In this document: positions 16,853-25,303 of the stretch, piece by piece
How the letters are laid out: every line of letters begins with the position of its first letter
How positions within the stretch are numbered: position 1 is the first letter of the stretch
Assembly: GCF_008630495.1 (NCBI RefSeq)
Contig: NZ_VWOJ01000004.1
Location: 124,001 to 188,000 of the forward strand
Source: Alkalicaulis satelles
Lineage (GTDB): Bacteria; Pseudomonadota; Alphaproteobacteria; Caulobacterales; Maricaulaceae
DNA length: 64,000 bases
Direction: 5' to 3'
Position numbers and translations under genes: made by a program
Notes under the pieces: model-generated
What the model saw: only the letters and a program-made list of their open reading frames with translations
The model's database searches: none
Told to the model about the DNA's origin: nothing

Positions 16853-18970
16853 ATGACCTTACAGACCCGCATACCGCCATCATCAGACAGTATAGAGGAG
16901 CGCGTGGACGCTGTCCTGAGACGGGCCAGCCTGGAAGAAAAAATCGCCATGATGAGCGGGCGGGGTTTTTTCCAGCAATTCATGGCCGATGGAGGGGTTT
17001 GGGGGGCGAGCCCCTATCAGGCGGGCGCGCGGTGTGACCGGCTGGGAGTCCCGGCTTTCTATTTCAGCGACGGCCCGCGCGGCGTGGCGCGGGGACAGTC
17101 GACCTGTTTTCCTGTCTCCATGGCGCGCGGGGCCAGCTTTGATACGGATCTGGAACGCCGCATCGGCGAGGTGATCGGCATCGAGATGCGTGCGCAAGGC
17201 TGTAATCTGTCCGGCGCGGTCTGCATCAATCTCTTGCGCCATCCCGCCTGGGGCCGGGCGCAGGAGACCTATGGCGAGGACCCTTATCTGCTCGGTGAAA
17301 TGGGCGCCGCGCTCAGCGAAGGCATCCAGACCCATAACGTGGCCGCCACGGTCAAACATTTCGCCGCCAATTCGGTGGAGAATGCGCGCTTCAAGATCGA
17401 TGTGCAAATGGATGAGCGCGCCCTTCATGAGGTCTATCTGCCCCATTTCCGGCGTGTCATCGAGGCGGGCTGCCTGACTGTGATGAGCGCCTATAACAAG
17501 CTCAACGGTGAGTATTGCGGGGAGAACCAAACCCTCCTGACCGATATTCTGCGCCGGGAATGGGGGTTTGAGGGGTTTGTCCATTCCGACTGGGTGCTGG
17601 GCGTCTACTCGCCCTGGGGGGCTGCGGCCGGACTGGATGTGGAAAATCCAGAGCCGGTCCATTACGGCGACAAGCTGCGCCAGGCTGTGGAGAGCGGGGC
17701 GATCGCCGCGTCGGTCGTCGATACGGCCTGCAAGCGCATTCTCACAGTCCTGTTTTCTTTGCAGGCTGCACAGGATCCGCTTGAATCCTATGCCCCGTCC
17801 CTGGTGGCCAGTCCCGCCCATTGCGCCCTTGCGCGCGAGGCGGCGGTGAAGTCTGCAGTCCTGCTCAGGAATGAGGGCGCAGCCTTGCCCTTGCCGGAAT
17901 CGGCGGTCATCGCGGTAGCCGGACGCCTTACCGATACGATCAATACCGGTGACGGGGGCTCATCCCGCGTGCGCCCGCCTTACGTCATCACGCCACTGGC
18001 GGGCCTTCAGGAGGCGCTGGCTGAGGAGCGTGTCTGGTTCGCGGGCGATGAAACCGACCCCGCGGCGGCGGCGGCATCAGTTGCAGGCGCCGACGCAGTG
18101 ATCATCGTAGCCGGTTATACCGCTGAAGAGGAAGGTGAATACATTCCCGGCGACATCAATTTGGGGCAGGTTTCGGACGCGTTGCCTGAGGGCGTTCGCG
18201 AGGCCAGCGAAGCGGCCAACACGGAAAGGCAAGGCGGCAAGCCCGTGGGCGGAGACCGCGGTGATCTCGGGCTGCCGGAAGACCAGGTGGCTCTGATAAA
18301 GGCCATCGCAGCCGTCCATCCCCGGGTGATCGTGGTCATTGAGGCGGGCTCGGCTGTGATTGTGCGCGACTGGATCGAGGATGTGTCCGCAGCGATGCAG
18401 ATATTCTATCCCGGCATGGAGGGCGGACGGGCACTGGCTGATCTTCTGACCGGGGCGGAAAACCCGGCCGGGCGCCTGCCATTCACCGTGGCGCGTGACG
18501 CGGCCCATTATCCCTATTTCGACAAAAACGCAGACGCTATCACCTACGATCTCTGGCACGGCTATGCGAAATTCGACCGCGAGGGCTTGGAGCCGGAATT
18601 CGCCTTCGGCCATGGCCTGTCCTACACAAGTTTCAACTACCGCGCCCTCAAGGCGCGCGCTGATAAAGATGGCGGCCTGTCGGTTCAGGTGAGTGTGACC
18701 AATACAGGCGAGTGCGCCGGGGATGAGGTGGTCCAGCTCTATGTGTCCGCGCCCGGCAAGCTGGCCGAGCGCTGGCGCAAGCAGCTCAAGGGCTTCGAGC
18801 GCATCCATCTCGAACCGGGCGAAACGCGCAGCGTATTCTTCACGGTCGCCGCGCGCGACCTGGCCTTCCGCCGCAATGGCGCCTGGATCACCGAGCCGGG
18901 CGCGTACGGCATTCATGTGGGCGGTTCGAGCGCCCCGTCAGCGCTGATTTCAGCTCAGGTCGAACTGTAG
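16853..18970 (+). CDS. Glycoside hydrolase family 3 enzyme, cytoplasmic (705 aa)
   Basis: Beta-glucosidase-type GH3 enzyme with the three-part layout: (beta/alpha)8 domain (about 1-300), alpha/beta sandwich domain (about 340-560, including the YPGMEGGRALADLLTG block) and a C-terminal fibronectin III-like domain (VTNTGECAGDEVVQLYVSAP). The catalytic nucleophile is predicted as Asp246 in GFVHSDW; KHFAAN (168-173) and RAQETYGEDPYL are further family blocks. The start at 16853 has an AGGCAGG site. No signal peptide is present, so it should act on imported glycosides in the cytoplasm. An operator-like palindrome lies 53 nt upstream. Substrate (beta-glucoside, xyloside or other) cannot be told from sequence. 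Confidence 0.93.
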   Translation: MTLQTRIPPSSDSIEERVDAVLRRASLEEKIAMMSGRGFFQQFMADGGVWGASPYQAGARCDRLGVPAFYFSDGPRGVARGQSTCFPVSMARGASFDTDLERRIGEVIGIEMRAQGCNLSGAVCINLLRHPAWGRAQETYGEDPYLLGEMGAALSEGIQTHNVAATVKHFAANSVENARFKIDVQMDERALHEVYLPHFRRVIEAGCLTVMSAYNKLNGEYCGENQTLLTDILRREWGFEGFVHSDWVLGVYSPWGAAAGLDVENPEPVHYGDKLRQAVESGAIAASVVDTACKRILTVLFSLQAAQDPLESYAPSLVASPAHCALAREAAVKSAVLLRNEGAALPLPESAVIAVAGRLTDTINTGDGGSSRVRPPYVITPLAGLQEALAEERVWFAGDETDPAAAAASVAGADAVIIVAGYTAEEEGEYIPGDINLGQVSDALPEGVREASEAANTERQGGKPVGGDRGDLGLPEDQVALIKAIAAVHPRVIVVIEAGSAVIVRDWIEDVSAAMQIFYPGMEGGRALADLLTGAENPAGRLPFTVARDAAHYPYFDKNADAITYDLWHGYAKFDREGLEPEFAFGHGLSYTSFNYRALKARADKDGGLSVQVSVTNTGECAGDEVVQLYVSAPGKLAERWRKQLKGFERIHLEPGETRSVFFTVAARDLAFRRNGAWITEPGAYGIHVGGSSAPSALISAQVEL

Positions 18971-19061
18971 GCGCGCTCGCCCATGTCCGCGCGCCCGCTG
19001 GCCCTCACAAGTTTGTTGCGGTGGCGCGCATCACCGGAAACCTGCGCAGTGACGCAGGCGG

Positions 19062-19712
19062 CTAGCGCAACATCATGGCGATGACGGTGTCAGCATGCCG
19101 GGCGATGACTTCGGGATCGGTCACATCAACCCCGTGCAGCAGCCGCACTTCGGGCGCCAGGGTGAACAGCATCTGGCAAGCAGCCACCAGGATATAGCCA
19201 GCATGCAGCGTGGTTTCGAAACGCGGCAGCACGCCCTTGTCCATCATGGCGAAAAGCACCGGACGCATTTCGCTGTGCTGGCGCTTGATATACTCGCCCG
19301 CCGCCCAGGCCAGGCGTTCATCGTCCCGGATGGAGGCCTGGACCATGATGCGTGCATGGTCGGGATGGCGCGCGCAATAGCCCACATAGCGCCGGATCCA
19401 GTCTTCAAACGCCTTGCGCTCGCCTGTCAGCAGGGCGGTGCGCATCGCATCGTCAACTGACAGTTCCCTGTCGGAGCGTTCGAACAGGAAGCTCACTGCG
19501 GCGCGCCACAGCTCGTCCTTGGAGCCGAAATAATAGCGGATCATGGCGTGATTGCAGTCTGCGCCCGCCGCGATCTGGCGGGTGGACGCGCCCTCGAAAC
19601 CCTCACGCGAGAACACCTCGAGGGCCGAGGCGAGCACGCGCTCACGCTGGGAAGACTCATTGAGCGTATCGAGCTCGATGACCTGCCCGTCGGTTTTGTT
19701 TGGGGTGCTCAT
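19062..19712 (-). CDS. TetR/AcrR-family regulator of the glycoside locus
   Basis: The N-terminal TetR helix-turn-helix is clear: RVLASALEVFSREGFEGAS then TRQIAAGADCNHAMIRYYF, about residues 28-66. The ligand-binding C-terminal domain is specific to this protein. The ATG at 19712 is chosen; a GTG five codons earlier is possible. It lies between the convergent GH3 gene and the GPH symporter gene (same strand) and is the only regulator in the locus. The TTATCC-N4-GGATAA sites are of a size suited to a TetR dimer, so it is the probable repressor, released by an uptake product (inference). No copy of the site was found before its own gene. Confidence 0.9.
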   Translation of the reverse strand: MSTPNKTDGQVIELDTLNESSQRERVLASALEVFSREGFEGASTRQIAAGADCNHAMIRYYFGSKDELWRAAVSFLFERSDRELSVDDAMRTALLTGERKAFEDWIRRYVGYCARHPDHARIMVQASIRDDERLAWAAGEYIKRQHSEMRPVLFAMMDKGVLPRFETTLHAGYILVAACQMLFTLAPEVRLLHGVDVTDPEVIARHADTVIAMMLR

Positions 19713-19857
19713 GGTCTCTATCCGCACTCAGACGCCTGACTGACGGCTTTCATGGCCAAGGCCTAGCGCCTGATGTCTGCCGATGCAATCACAAGCTCGG
19801 GTTCGGACCGATTGCGATGACCGCGCTCTTCGCCCGGCGCCAGCAAGGCGATGCCCG

Positions 19858-21273
19858 TCACAAGGAAGCCTCCTTGATGCTGGATTCGCTCATGCGCGCT
19901 GCAATCTTGTCTCTCAGTCCGGCGTGATAGGCCCGGTCAATCGGATAGCGCCACAGGGCCGCCAGCGTCACCGCCGCGCCAAAGGCCGGGATCAACGCCA
20001 TGATGGCTTTCATGCCGGTAAGCGCCGCTTCGCTCTGTGCTTCATTGGGCGTGAAACCGATGAGGTCCAGCAAGACGCCCAGCAAGAGTGCATTGAGGCC
20101 CAGAGCGGCCTTCTGGGCAAAGGTCGCAAAGCCGAACACCCTTGCCTCATTGCGCTCGCCTGACACCCATTCATCATATTCCACCGTATCGGGCAGCATG
20201 GCCCAGAACATGACCGCGAAGGCCGACACGCCCACCGCAATGAGCGCCAGCATCAGGTATACCGATGCAGGATCGCGCATGGGCAGGATGAAGAAGGCGA
20301 GATAGCCTGCAAATCCGATAGCGCATCCGCTCATGAAAGCGATACGCTTGGACGTTGCTTTTGCCACCGCCACCCAGACAGGCGCCATCACCAGCAGGAC
20401 AAGCGGCGTGACCGCCAGGGCCGGCCCGGCGGCGGCTTCATTGCCGATGGCGTATTTAAACCAGTAAATCAGCATCTTGGACATCATCGCCAGACACAAA
20501 GAGGCCATGGTGATGGCGATGAATACTCGTACCAGCGGCCCGTTCCGGCGCAGCATGGCGGCTGCAGTGAGTATGTCATGCAGGCCCGGACCCGGGCCGG
20601 GGGGCGCGGCCTGGGTGTCCTCAGGCTCGGCGGTGGCGCCGTAGCAGATCCAGAAGATCAGCGTGGCCGTAAGCGCCATCATCACCGCCGCCAGCAGCCA
20701 TCCCAGGCGTGGATCGCCGCCACTGACCGTACTCATGGCCTGGACGATCATGGGCGTGGAGAAGGCCGTGGTCAGTCCGCCCAGCGCTGCGGCCTGCATG
20801 CGCCAGCCCGCCAGCGCGCCGCGCTCGGCGCTGTCAAACGTCATGCGCGCCGACAGCGCGGCATAGGGGATCGACACCACCGTGTAGAGCGTGCGCAGCA
20901 CCAGATGGGTCACCAGGGCGTAAGTCACCAAGGCCCATCCGGGCAAGCCGGGCGGGGCGAAGAATGTGGCGATGAAGCCCAGCCCCAGCACCGGCGCGGC
21001 AAACAGGAGATAGGGCCGGTAGCGCCCGCGCTTGGTGCGCGTGCGGTCAGCGATGCCGCCCATCACCGGATCGGTGATCCCGTCCCAGACCGAAGCGGCA
21101 AAGATGGTGAAACCCGCCCACCAGACCGGTATCCCCATGATGTCGGTGTAGAAGAAAAACAGGAACAGGCTGACGCCCTGCCAGTAGATATTCAGTCCCA
21201 GATCGCCGCTGGCGTACCCGGCCTTGCGCCAGGCGGGCAGATGGTCCTGGCCTGTCATGGCTCCTGATGTCAT
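19858..21273 (-). CDS. GPH-family sugar:cation symporter (MelB-like MFS), 471 aa
   Basis: Glycoside-pentoside-hexuronide:cation symporter family with 12 hydrophobic helices. The diagnostic elements are GYASGDLGLN at the N-terminus and the loop DGITDPVMGGIADRTRTKRGRYRPYLL, corresponding to the MelB cation-site aspartates and RxGRxRP motif. A further conserved stretch is FWAMLPDTVEYDEW. The ATG at 21273 has GGGGAG 8 nt upstream. It is expected to bring a desulfated glycoside across the inner membrane with Na+ or H+. A perfect copy of the operator palindrome lies 44 nt before the start. Confidence 0.92.
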   Translation of the reverse strand: MTSGAMTGQDHLPAWRKAGYASGDLGLNIYWQGVSLFLFFFYTDIMGIPVWWAGFTIFAASVWDGITDPVMGGIADRTRTKRGRYRPYLLFAAPVLGLGFIATFFAPPGLPGWALVTYALVTHLVLRTLYTVVSIPYAALSARMTFDSAERGALAGWRMQAAALGGLTTAFSTPMIVQAMSTVSGGDPRLGWLLAAVMMALTATLIFWICYGATAEPEDTQAAPPGPGPGLHDILTAAAMLRRNGPLVRVFIAITMASLCLAMMSKMLIYWFKYAIGNEAAAGPALAVTPLVLLVMAPVWVAVAKATSKRIAFMSGCAIGFAGYLAFFILPMRDPASVYLMLALIAVGVSAFAVMFWAMLPDTVEYDEWVSGERNEARVFGFATFAQKAALGLNALLLGVLLDLIGFTPNEAQSEAALTGMKAIMALIPAFGAAVTLAALWRYPIDRAYHAGLRDKIAARMSESSIKEASL

Positions 21274-21316
21274 GAGAGTTCTCCCCGGGACGGGCTGACG
21301 TCTGACGCGTCAGTCA

Positions 21317-21332
21317 TTATCCATTCGGATAA
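21317..21332. promoter_or_regulatory. Palindromic operator copy D, between symporter and FGE genes
   Basis: TTATCC-ATTC-GGATAA, perfect, extended to 7-bp arms (A/T flanks). It sits 44 nt before the symporter ATG and 82 nt before the divergent FGE start, so one site could control both. Confidence 0.78.
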
Positions 21333-21414
21333 TACCCTATTCATGCTGGCTCCGCACGTCCATAGTGAGGTCTCATAAAGACTGGTGTTTGATAAAGTCC
21401 GGAGGGCGCCGCCC

Positions 21415-22329
21415 GTGTTCAGACAGGCTTTGATATCTGCGTTCTGCTGTCTGGCCGCGGCCTGCGGGGCGCGCGATTCAGGCCAGGCCGCATGCATGGA
21501 CCTTTTCCTTCCGGATCCGGCCAGGCCCGGCGCGGAAATGGTCTGGATTCCTGACGGGCCGGTGTCGCTGGGCTCGCACGATTTCTTTCCCGAGGAACGC
21601 CCGGTGCGCACGGTGGATGTGGGCGGGTTCTGGATCAGCCCACACGCCGTCACCAATGCAGCCTTCGCGCGCTTTGTGGAGGCTACGGGCTATGTAACCC
21701 TGGCTGAACGCGAGGGGCCGGATACAGGCGGCGGGGCGGTTTTCGGGCCCGGCGTTCATGTGCGCGACTGGTCCGATATCCGGGCCTGGTGGCGGTTTGA
21801 TGCGCGCGCCAGCTGGCGGCGCCCCCAAGGCGCAGGCAGTTCGATTGAGGGCCGAAGCGCCTTTCCGGTGGTGCAGATCGCCTATGAGGACGCGCTGGCC
21901 TACGCCCGCTGGCTGGGCCATGATTTGCCCACGGAAGCCGAATGGGAGCGCGCTGCGCGGGGCGGGCTTGAGGGCGCGGCCTATGTCTGGGGCGATGAGG
22001 CCCGGCCTGACGGCGCTTACATGGCCAATCACTGGCAGGGTGTGTTCCCGGTCGAGGACACGGGGGCGGACGGCTTCGCGGGGCTGGCGCCAGCGGGATG
22101 TTTCCCGCCCAATGGCTATGGTCTTTACGACATGGCCGGCAATGTCTGGGAGTGGACCTCGACCCGGTGGGAGCAGGACGGATTCCGGGTGATCAAGGGC
22201 GGGTCCTTCTTGTGTTCAGATACCTATTGTCACCGCTACCGCCCCGCCGCGCGCCAGCCGGGCGATGAGGCGTTCTCCACCGAACATCTGGGTTTTCGCA
22301 CCATCTGGCGCGGCCCGCCTCCGGAATAA
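21415..22329 (+). CDS. Formylglycine-generating enzyme, predicted lipoprotein (304 aa)
   Basis: FGE/SUMF1 family enzyme that turns the sulfatase active-site Cys into formylglycine. The catalytic pair is present in GGSFLCSDTYCHRYRPAAR (Cys267 and Cys272, the C-x4-C of true FGEs rather than of EgtB/PvdO relatives). Other family blocks are MVWIPDG, PTEAEWERAARGG, YDMAGNVWEWT and EHLGFR. The GTG at 21415 follows GGAGGG by 8 nt and yields an N-terminus with a hydrophobic stretch and AAAC (Cys17) resembling a lipobox, so export and lipid anchoring are predicted. Most bacterial FGEs act in the cytoplasm, so an exported one is unusual. Its evident client is the exported sulfatase 5 kb away. Confidence 0.9.
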   Translation: MFRQALISAFCCLAAACGARDSGQAACMDLFLPDPARPGAEMVWIPDGPVSLGSHDFFPEERPVRTVDVGGFWISPHAVTNAAFARFVEATGYVTLAEREGPDTGGGAVFGPGVHVRDWSDIRAWWRFDARASWRRPQGAGSSIEGRSAFPVVQIAYEDALAYARWLGHDLPTEAEWERAARGGLEGAAYVWGDEARPDGAYMANHWQGVFPVEDTGADGFAGLAPAGCFPPNGYGLYDMAGNVWEWTSTRWEQDGFRVIKGGSFLCSDTYCHRYRPAARQPGDEAFSTEHLGFRTIWRGPPPE

Positions 22330-22423
22330 TGCTGATCAACGCCGCCCATATATTTCAGAAATTTAGATCGTAAGGTTGACGGCGAGCGCGTCACCTATGT
22401 CTCCGGGCCGTACAGGGAAGAAA

Positions 22424-22499
22424 TGGCGCCGGCTGAGGGACTCGAACCCCCGACCTTCGGTTTACAAAACCGCTGCTCTACCAGCTGAGCTAAGCCGGC
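22424..22499 (-). tRNA. tRNA-Thr (anticodon TGT)
   Basis: The 76-nt cloverleaf on the minus strand starts GCCGGCT and ends AGCCGGC-G-CCA, a full 7-bp acceptor stem with an encoded CCA. The D arm is TAGCTCAGCTGGTAGAGC, the T arm is GGGGGTTCGAGTCCC. The seven-base anticodon loop reads TTTGTAA, giving TGT, which reads ACA and related Thr codons. It lies downstream of ndk in the same direction. Confidence 0.95.
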
Positions 22500-22505
22500 G
22501 CCGGG

Positions 22506-22531
22506 CCGCCCCCGCGCGCAGGCGGGGGCGG
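22506..22531. other. Strong GC hairpin between ndk and tRNA-Thr
   Basis: 10-bp stem CCGCCCCCGC with its complement and a 6-nt loop. No U-tract follows in either direction, so it is not a canonical terminator; it may end or stabilise the ndk transcript or mark a processing point before the tRNA. Confidence 0.4.
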
Positions 22532-22547
22532 TGAAATCATTGTGAGC

Positions 22548-22970
<423 letters not shown>

Positions 22971-23066
22971 GGGATGTGTTCCTTCTAGGGTCTTGGGGAG
23001 GATTGGATCGCGGCGGCTTATAGCCGTGCTTCCGCGCCCTGTGAAGGCGTGCTAGGCGCATCGCCC

Positions 23067-24953
23067 ATGTTGCACGTCAATGACCTCACCCACCGCATCC
23101 AGGGCCGCATCCTGTTCGATCAGGCGACGCTCTTCGTGCCCGCCAAGACCCGCATGGGGCTGGTGGGGCGCAATGGCACGGGCAAGTCCACCCTGTTCCG
23201 TCTGATCCTAGGCGATCTGTCGCCCGAGAGCGGCGTGGTGCGCGTCCAGCCCGGCGCGCGAATCGGCACGGTGGAGCAGGAGGCGCCCGCAGGGCCGGTG
23301 AGCGTGCTCGACCATGTGCTGGCGGCCGATCACGAGCGCTCTGCGCTGATGGCCGAGGCCGAAACGGCGAGCGATCCCCATCGCATCGCCGAGATCCAGA
23401 CCCGGCTGGCGGATATTTCGGCTCATTCGGCAGAAGCGCGCGCAGCGGCGATCCTGAGCGGGCTGGGCTTTGACACTGAAGCCCAGGCGCGCGCCTGCGC
23501 GGAGTTCTCCGGCGGCTGGCGCATGCGCGCGGCCATGGCCGCCACGCTGTTTGCAGCGCCTGATCTCCTCCTCTTGGACGAGCCGACCAACTATCTTGAT
23601 CTGGAAGGGGCGGTGTGGCTGGAAAACTATCTCGCCCGCTTTCCGGGCGCGGCGCTGATCATATCCCACGACCGCGAGCTGTTGAACGCCAGCGTCCACG
23701 CCATCGTGCACCTGAAAGAGTGCAAGCTGACGGTCTGGGAGGGCGGGTTTGACGCCTTCCAGCGCCAGCTCGCCGAGCGCCAGCGCCTGCAGATGAAGCT
23801 GGTGGAGCGCCAGGAAGACGAGCGCCGGCGCCTGCAGGCGTTCGTGGACCGCTTCAAGGCCAAGGCCAGCAAGGCCAAGCAGGCCCAGTCGCGGGTCAAA
23901 AGGCTGGAGAAGATGGCGCCGGTGGCCACCATGGTCGAAGACCCGGTCGCGCCCTTCGAGTTTCCCGGCGCCGAGCGCCGCATGGGCAATCCGCTGGTGC
24001 GCTTTGAGGAGTGCGCCACGGGCTATGACGGTGCGCGCCCGGTGCTGCGCGGGCTCAATATGCGTATCGATACCGATGACCGCATCGGGCTGCTGGGCCG
24101 CAATGGCGCGGGCAAATCCACCTTCGCCAAGCTCCTGACCGGGGCGCTGCCGGTCACGGACGGCGCCATGCGCATGCACAAGAAGGCGGTGGTGGCTCAT
24201 TTCGCCCAGCACCAGATCGACGCGCTCTCGCCCCAGCACTCGGCCTATGACCATGTGCTCGAGCGCATGGAGGAAAACACCGAGGCTGAACGCCGGGCGC
24301 GCCTGGCGCGTTTCGGCCTGCCGCGCGACCGTCAGGAGACGCCGGCCAAGAACCTGTCAGGGGGCGAGAAGGCGCGGCTTTTGATGAATCTCATCACGTT
24401 TGACGGCGCCCATCTGCTGATCCTTGATGAGCCGACCAATCACCTCGACATCGACAGCCGCGCCGCGCTGATGGAGGCGATCAATGATTTCCCCGGCGCG
24501 GTGATCCTGATCAGCCACGACCGCAGCCTGATCGAGCAATGCGTGGACCGGCTGTGGATCGCGGAAGCCGGAAGCATCGCCCCCTGGGAGGGCGATCTGG
24601 ACGATTACCGCAAGCGCCTGCTTCAGGGCGAGGTGAAGCCGAAGCCCAAAGGCCAGCCGGCGGGCGGTCAGAAATCACAGGAGCGACGGGATGCGGCCGC
24701 CGCTCGCGAACAGCTCAAACCCCTCAAGGCCCAGATCGCCCGCTGGGAGCGCGAGATCGAGCGCCTCAAAGGCGTTCTGGAGAAGATCGACGCCGGTCTC
24801 GCCGTCAACGGTTTGTGGGAGAAGGATCCCACACTCGCCGCCGAGCTGACCAAGAAGCGCGCGCGCTGCGTGGAACTGATCGACGAGGCCGAAATGAGCT
24901 GGCTGGAGGCGGCGGAGAGGTTGGAAGCGGCGCAGGGCGTGGCGGGGGTTTAG
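23067..24953 (+). CDS. ABC-F family ATPase, YheS-like (628 aa)
   Basis: Two ABC ATPase domains in one chain and no membrane segments, the ABC-F design. Walker A motifs are GRNGTGKST (N-terminal) and GRNGAGKST (C-terminal), signatures FSGGWRMR and LSGGEKARL, and Walker B motifs LLLLDEPTNYLDLEG and LLILDEPTNHLDIDS. A charged linker of about 80 residues (QRLQMKLVERQEDERRRL) and a C-terminal coiled coil (about 540-620) follow the usual plan. ABC-F proteins bind the ribosomal E site and relieve stalled translation. The details of the second half (AHFAQHQIDALSPQHSAYDHVL) fit the YheS group. The ATG at 23067 is preferred over a GTG six codons earlier. Confidence 0.93.
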   Translation: MLHVNDLTHRIQGRILFDQATLFVPAKTRMGLVGRNGTGKSTLFRLILGDLSPESGVVRVQPGARIGTVEQEAPAGPVSVLDHVLAADHERSALMAEAETASDPHRIAEIQTRLADISAHSAEARAAAILSGLGFDTEAQARACAEFSGGWRMRAAMAATLFAAPDLLLLDEPTNYLDLEGAVWLENYLARFPGAALIISHDRELLNASVHAIVHLKECKLTVWEGGFDAFQRQLAERQRLQMKLVERQEDERRRLQAFVDRFKAKASKAKQAQSRVKRLEKMAPVATMVEDPVAPFEFPGAERRMGNPLVRFEECATGYDGARPVLRGLNMRIDTDDRIGLLGRNGAGKSTFAKLLTGALPVTDGAMRMHKKAVVAHFAQHQIDALSPQHSAYDHVLERMEENTEAERRARLARFGLPRDRQETPAKNLSGGEKARLLMNLITFDGAHLLILDEPTNHLDIDSRAALMEAINDFPGAVILISHDRSLIEQCVDRLWIAEAGSIAPWEGDLDDYRKRLLQGEVKPKPKGQPAGGQKSQERRDAAAAREQLKPLKAQIARWEREIERLKGVLEKIDAGLAVNGLWEKDPTLAAELTKKRARCVELIDEAEMSWLEAAERLEAAQGVAGV

Positions 24954-25023
24954 AGCTTATTGCCCTCCCCTTGAGGGGAGGGTGGGGCATAGCGCCCGAG
25001 TCTGAAGTAATTTCACTCGATCC

Positions 25024-25108
25024 CCCCCTTGCGTTTTCCCGGCGAAAGCCGGGACCCAGACTCCAGCGGCCGCCACTGGGCCCCGGCTTTCGCCGGGGAA
25101 ACGCGGGG
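25024..25108. repeat. Long palindromic intergenic repeat, module 1
   Basis: Imperfect inverted repeat with arms of about 34 nt (25024-25058 and 25075-25108) around a 16-nt centre. Each arm itself contains the smaller palindrome CCCGGC-GAAA-GCCGGG or its complement. This style of GC-rich nested palindrome is typical of dispersed intergenic elements in alphaproteobacterial genomes. No ORF of its own. Confidence 0.7.
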
Positions 25109-25145
25109 TAAGGGAGGTTCAGGGGAAAACCATCCAGACGCTGTC

Positions 25146-25257
25146 TTCCCGGACGGCGCAGCCGATCCGGGATCCATCCACCGCTCATTTGCCTCCGCTG
25201 AGGCGGTTGGAGCGTTCCGGGGATGGGTCCCGGACATGGGCTTTGCCCATTCCGGGA
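25146..25257. repeat. Palindromic intergenic repeat, module 2
   Basis: Two nested hairpins: TTCCCGGA...TCCGGGA (25146-25172) and TCCCGGACATGGGC-TTT-GCCCATTCCGGGA-like arms (25228-25257). They share the TCCCGGA element with each other and resemble module 1. Together with module 1 they fill most of the 350-nt gap (24954-25303) between the convergent ABC-F and acyl-CoA dehydrogenase genes; nothing else is seen there. Confidence 0.6.
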
Positions 25258-25303
25258 AAGCAGGCGGGCTTATAACTATCCTGCCAACCGTCCCGCCCCG
25301 CCT

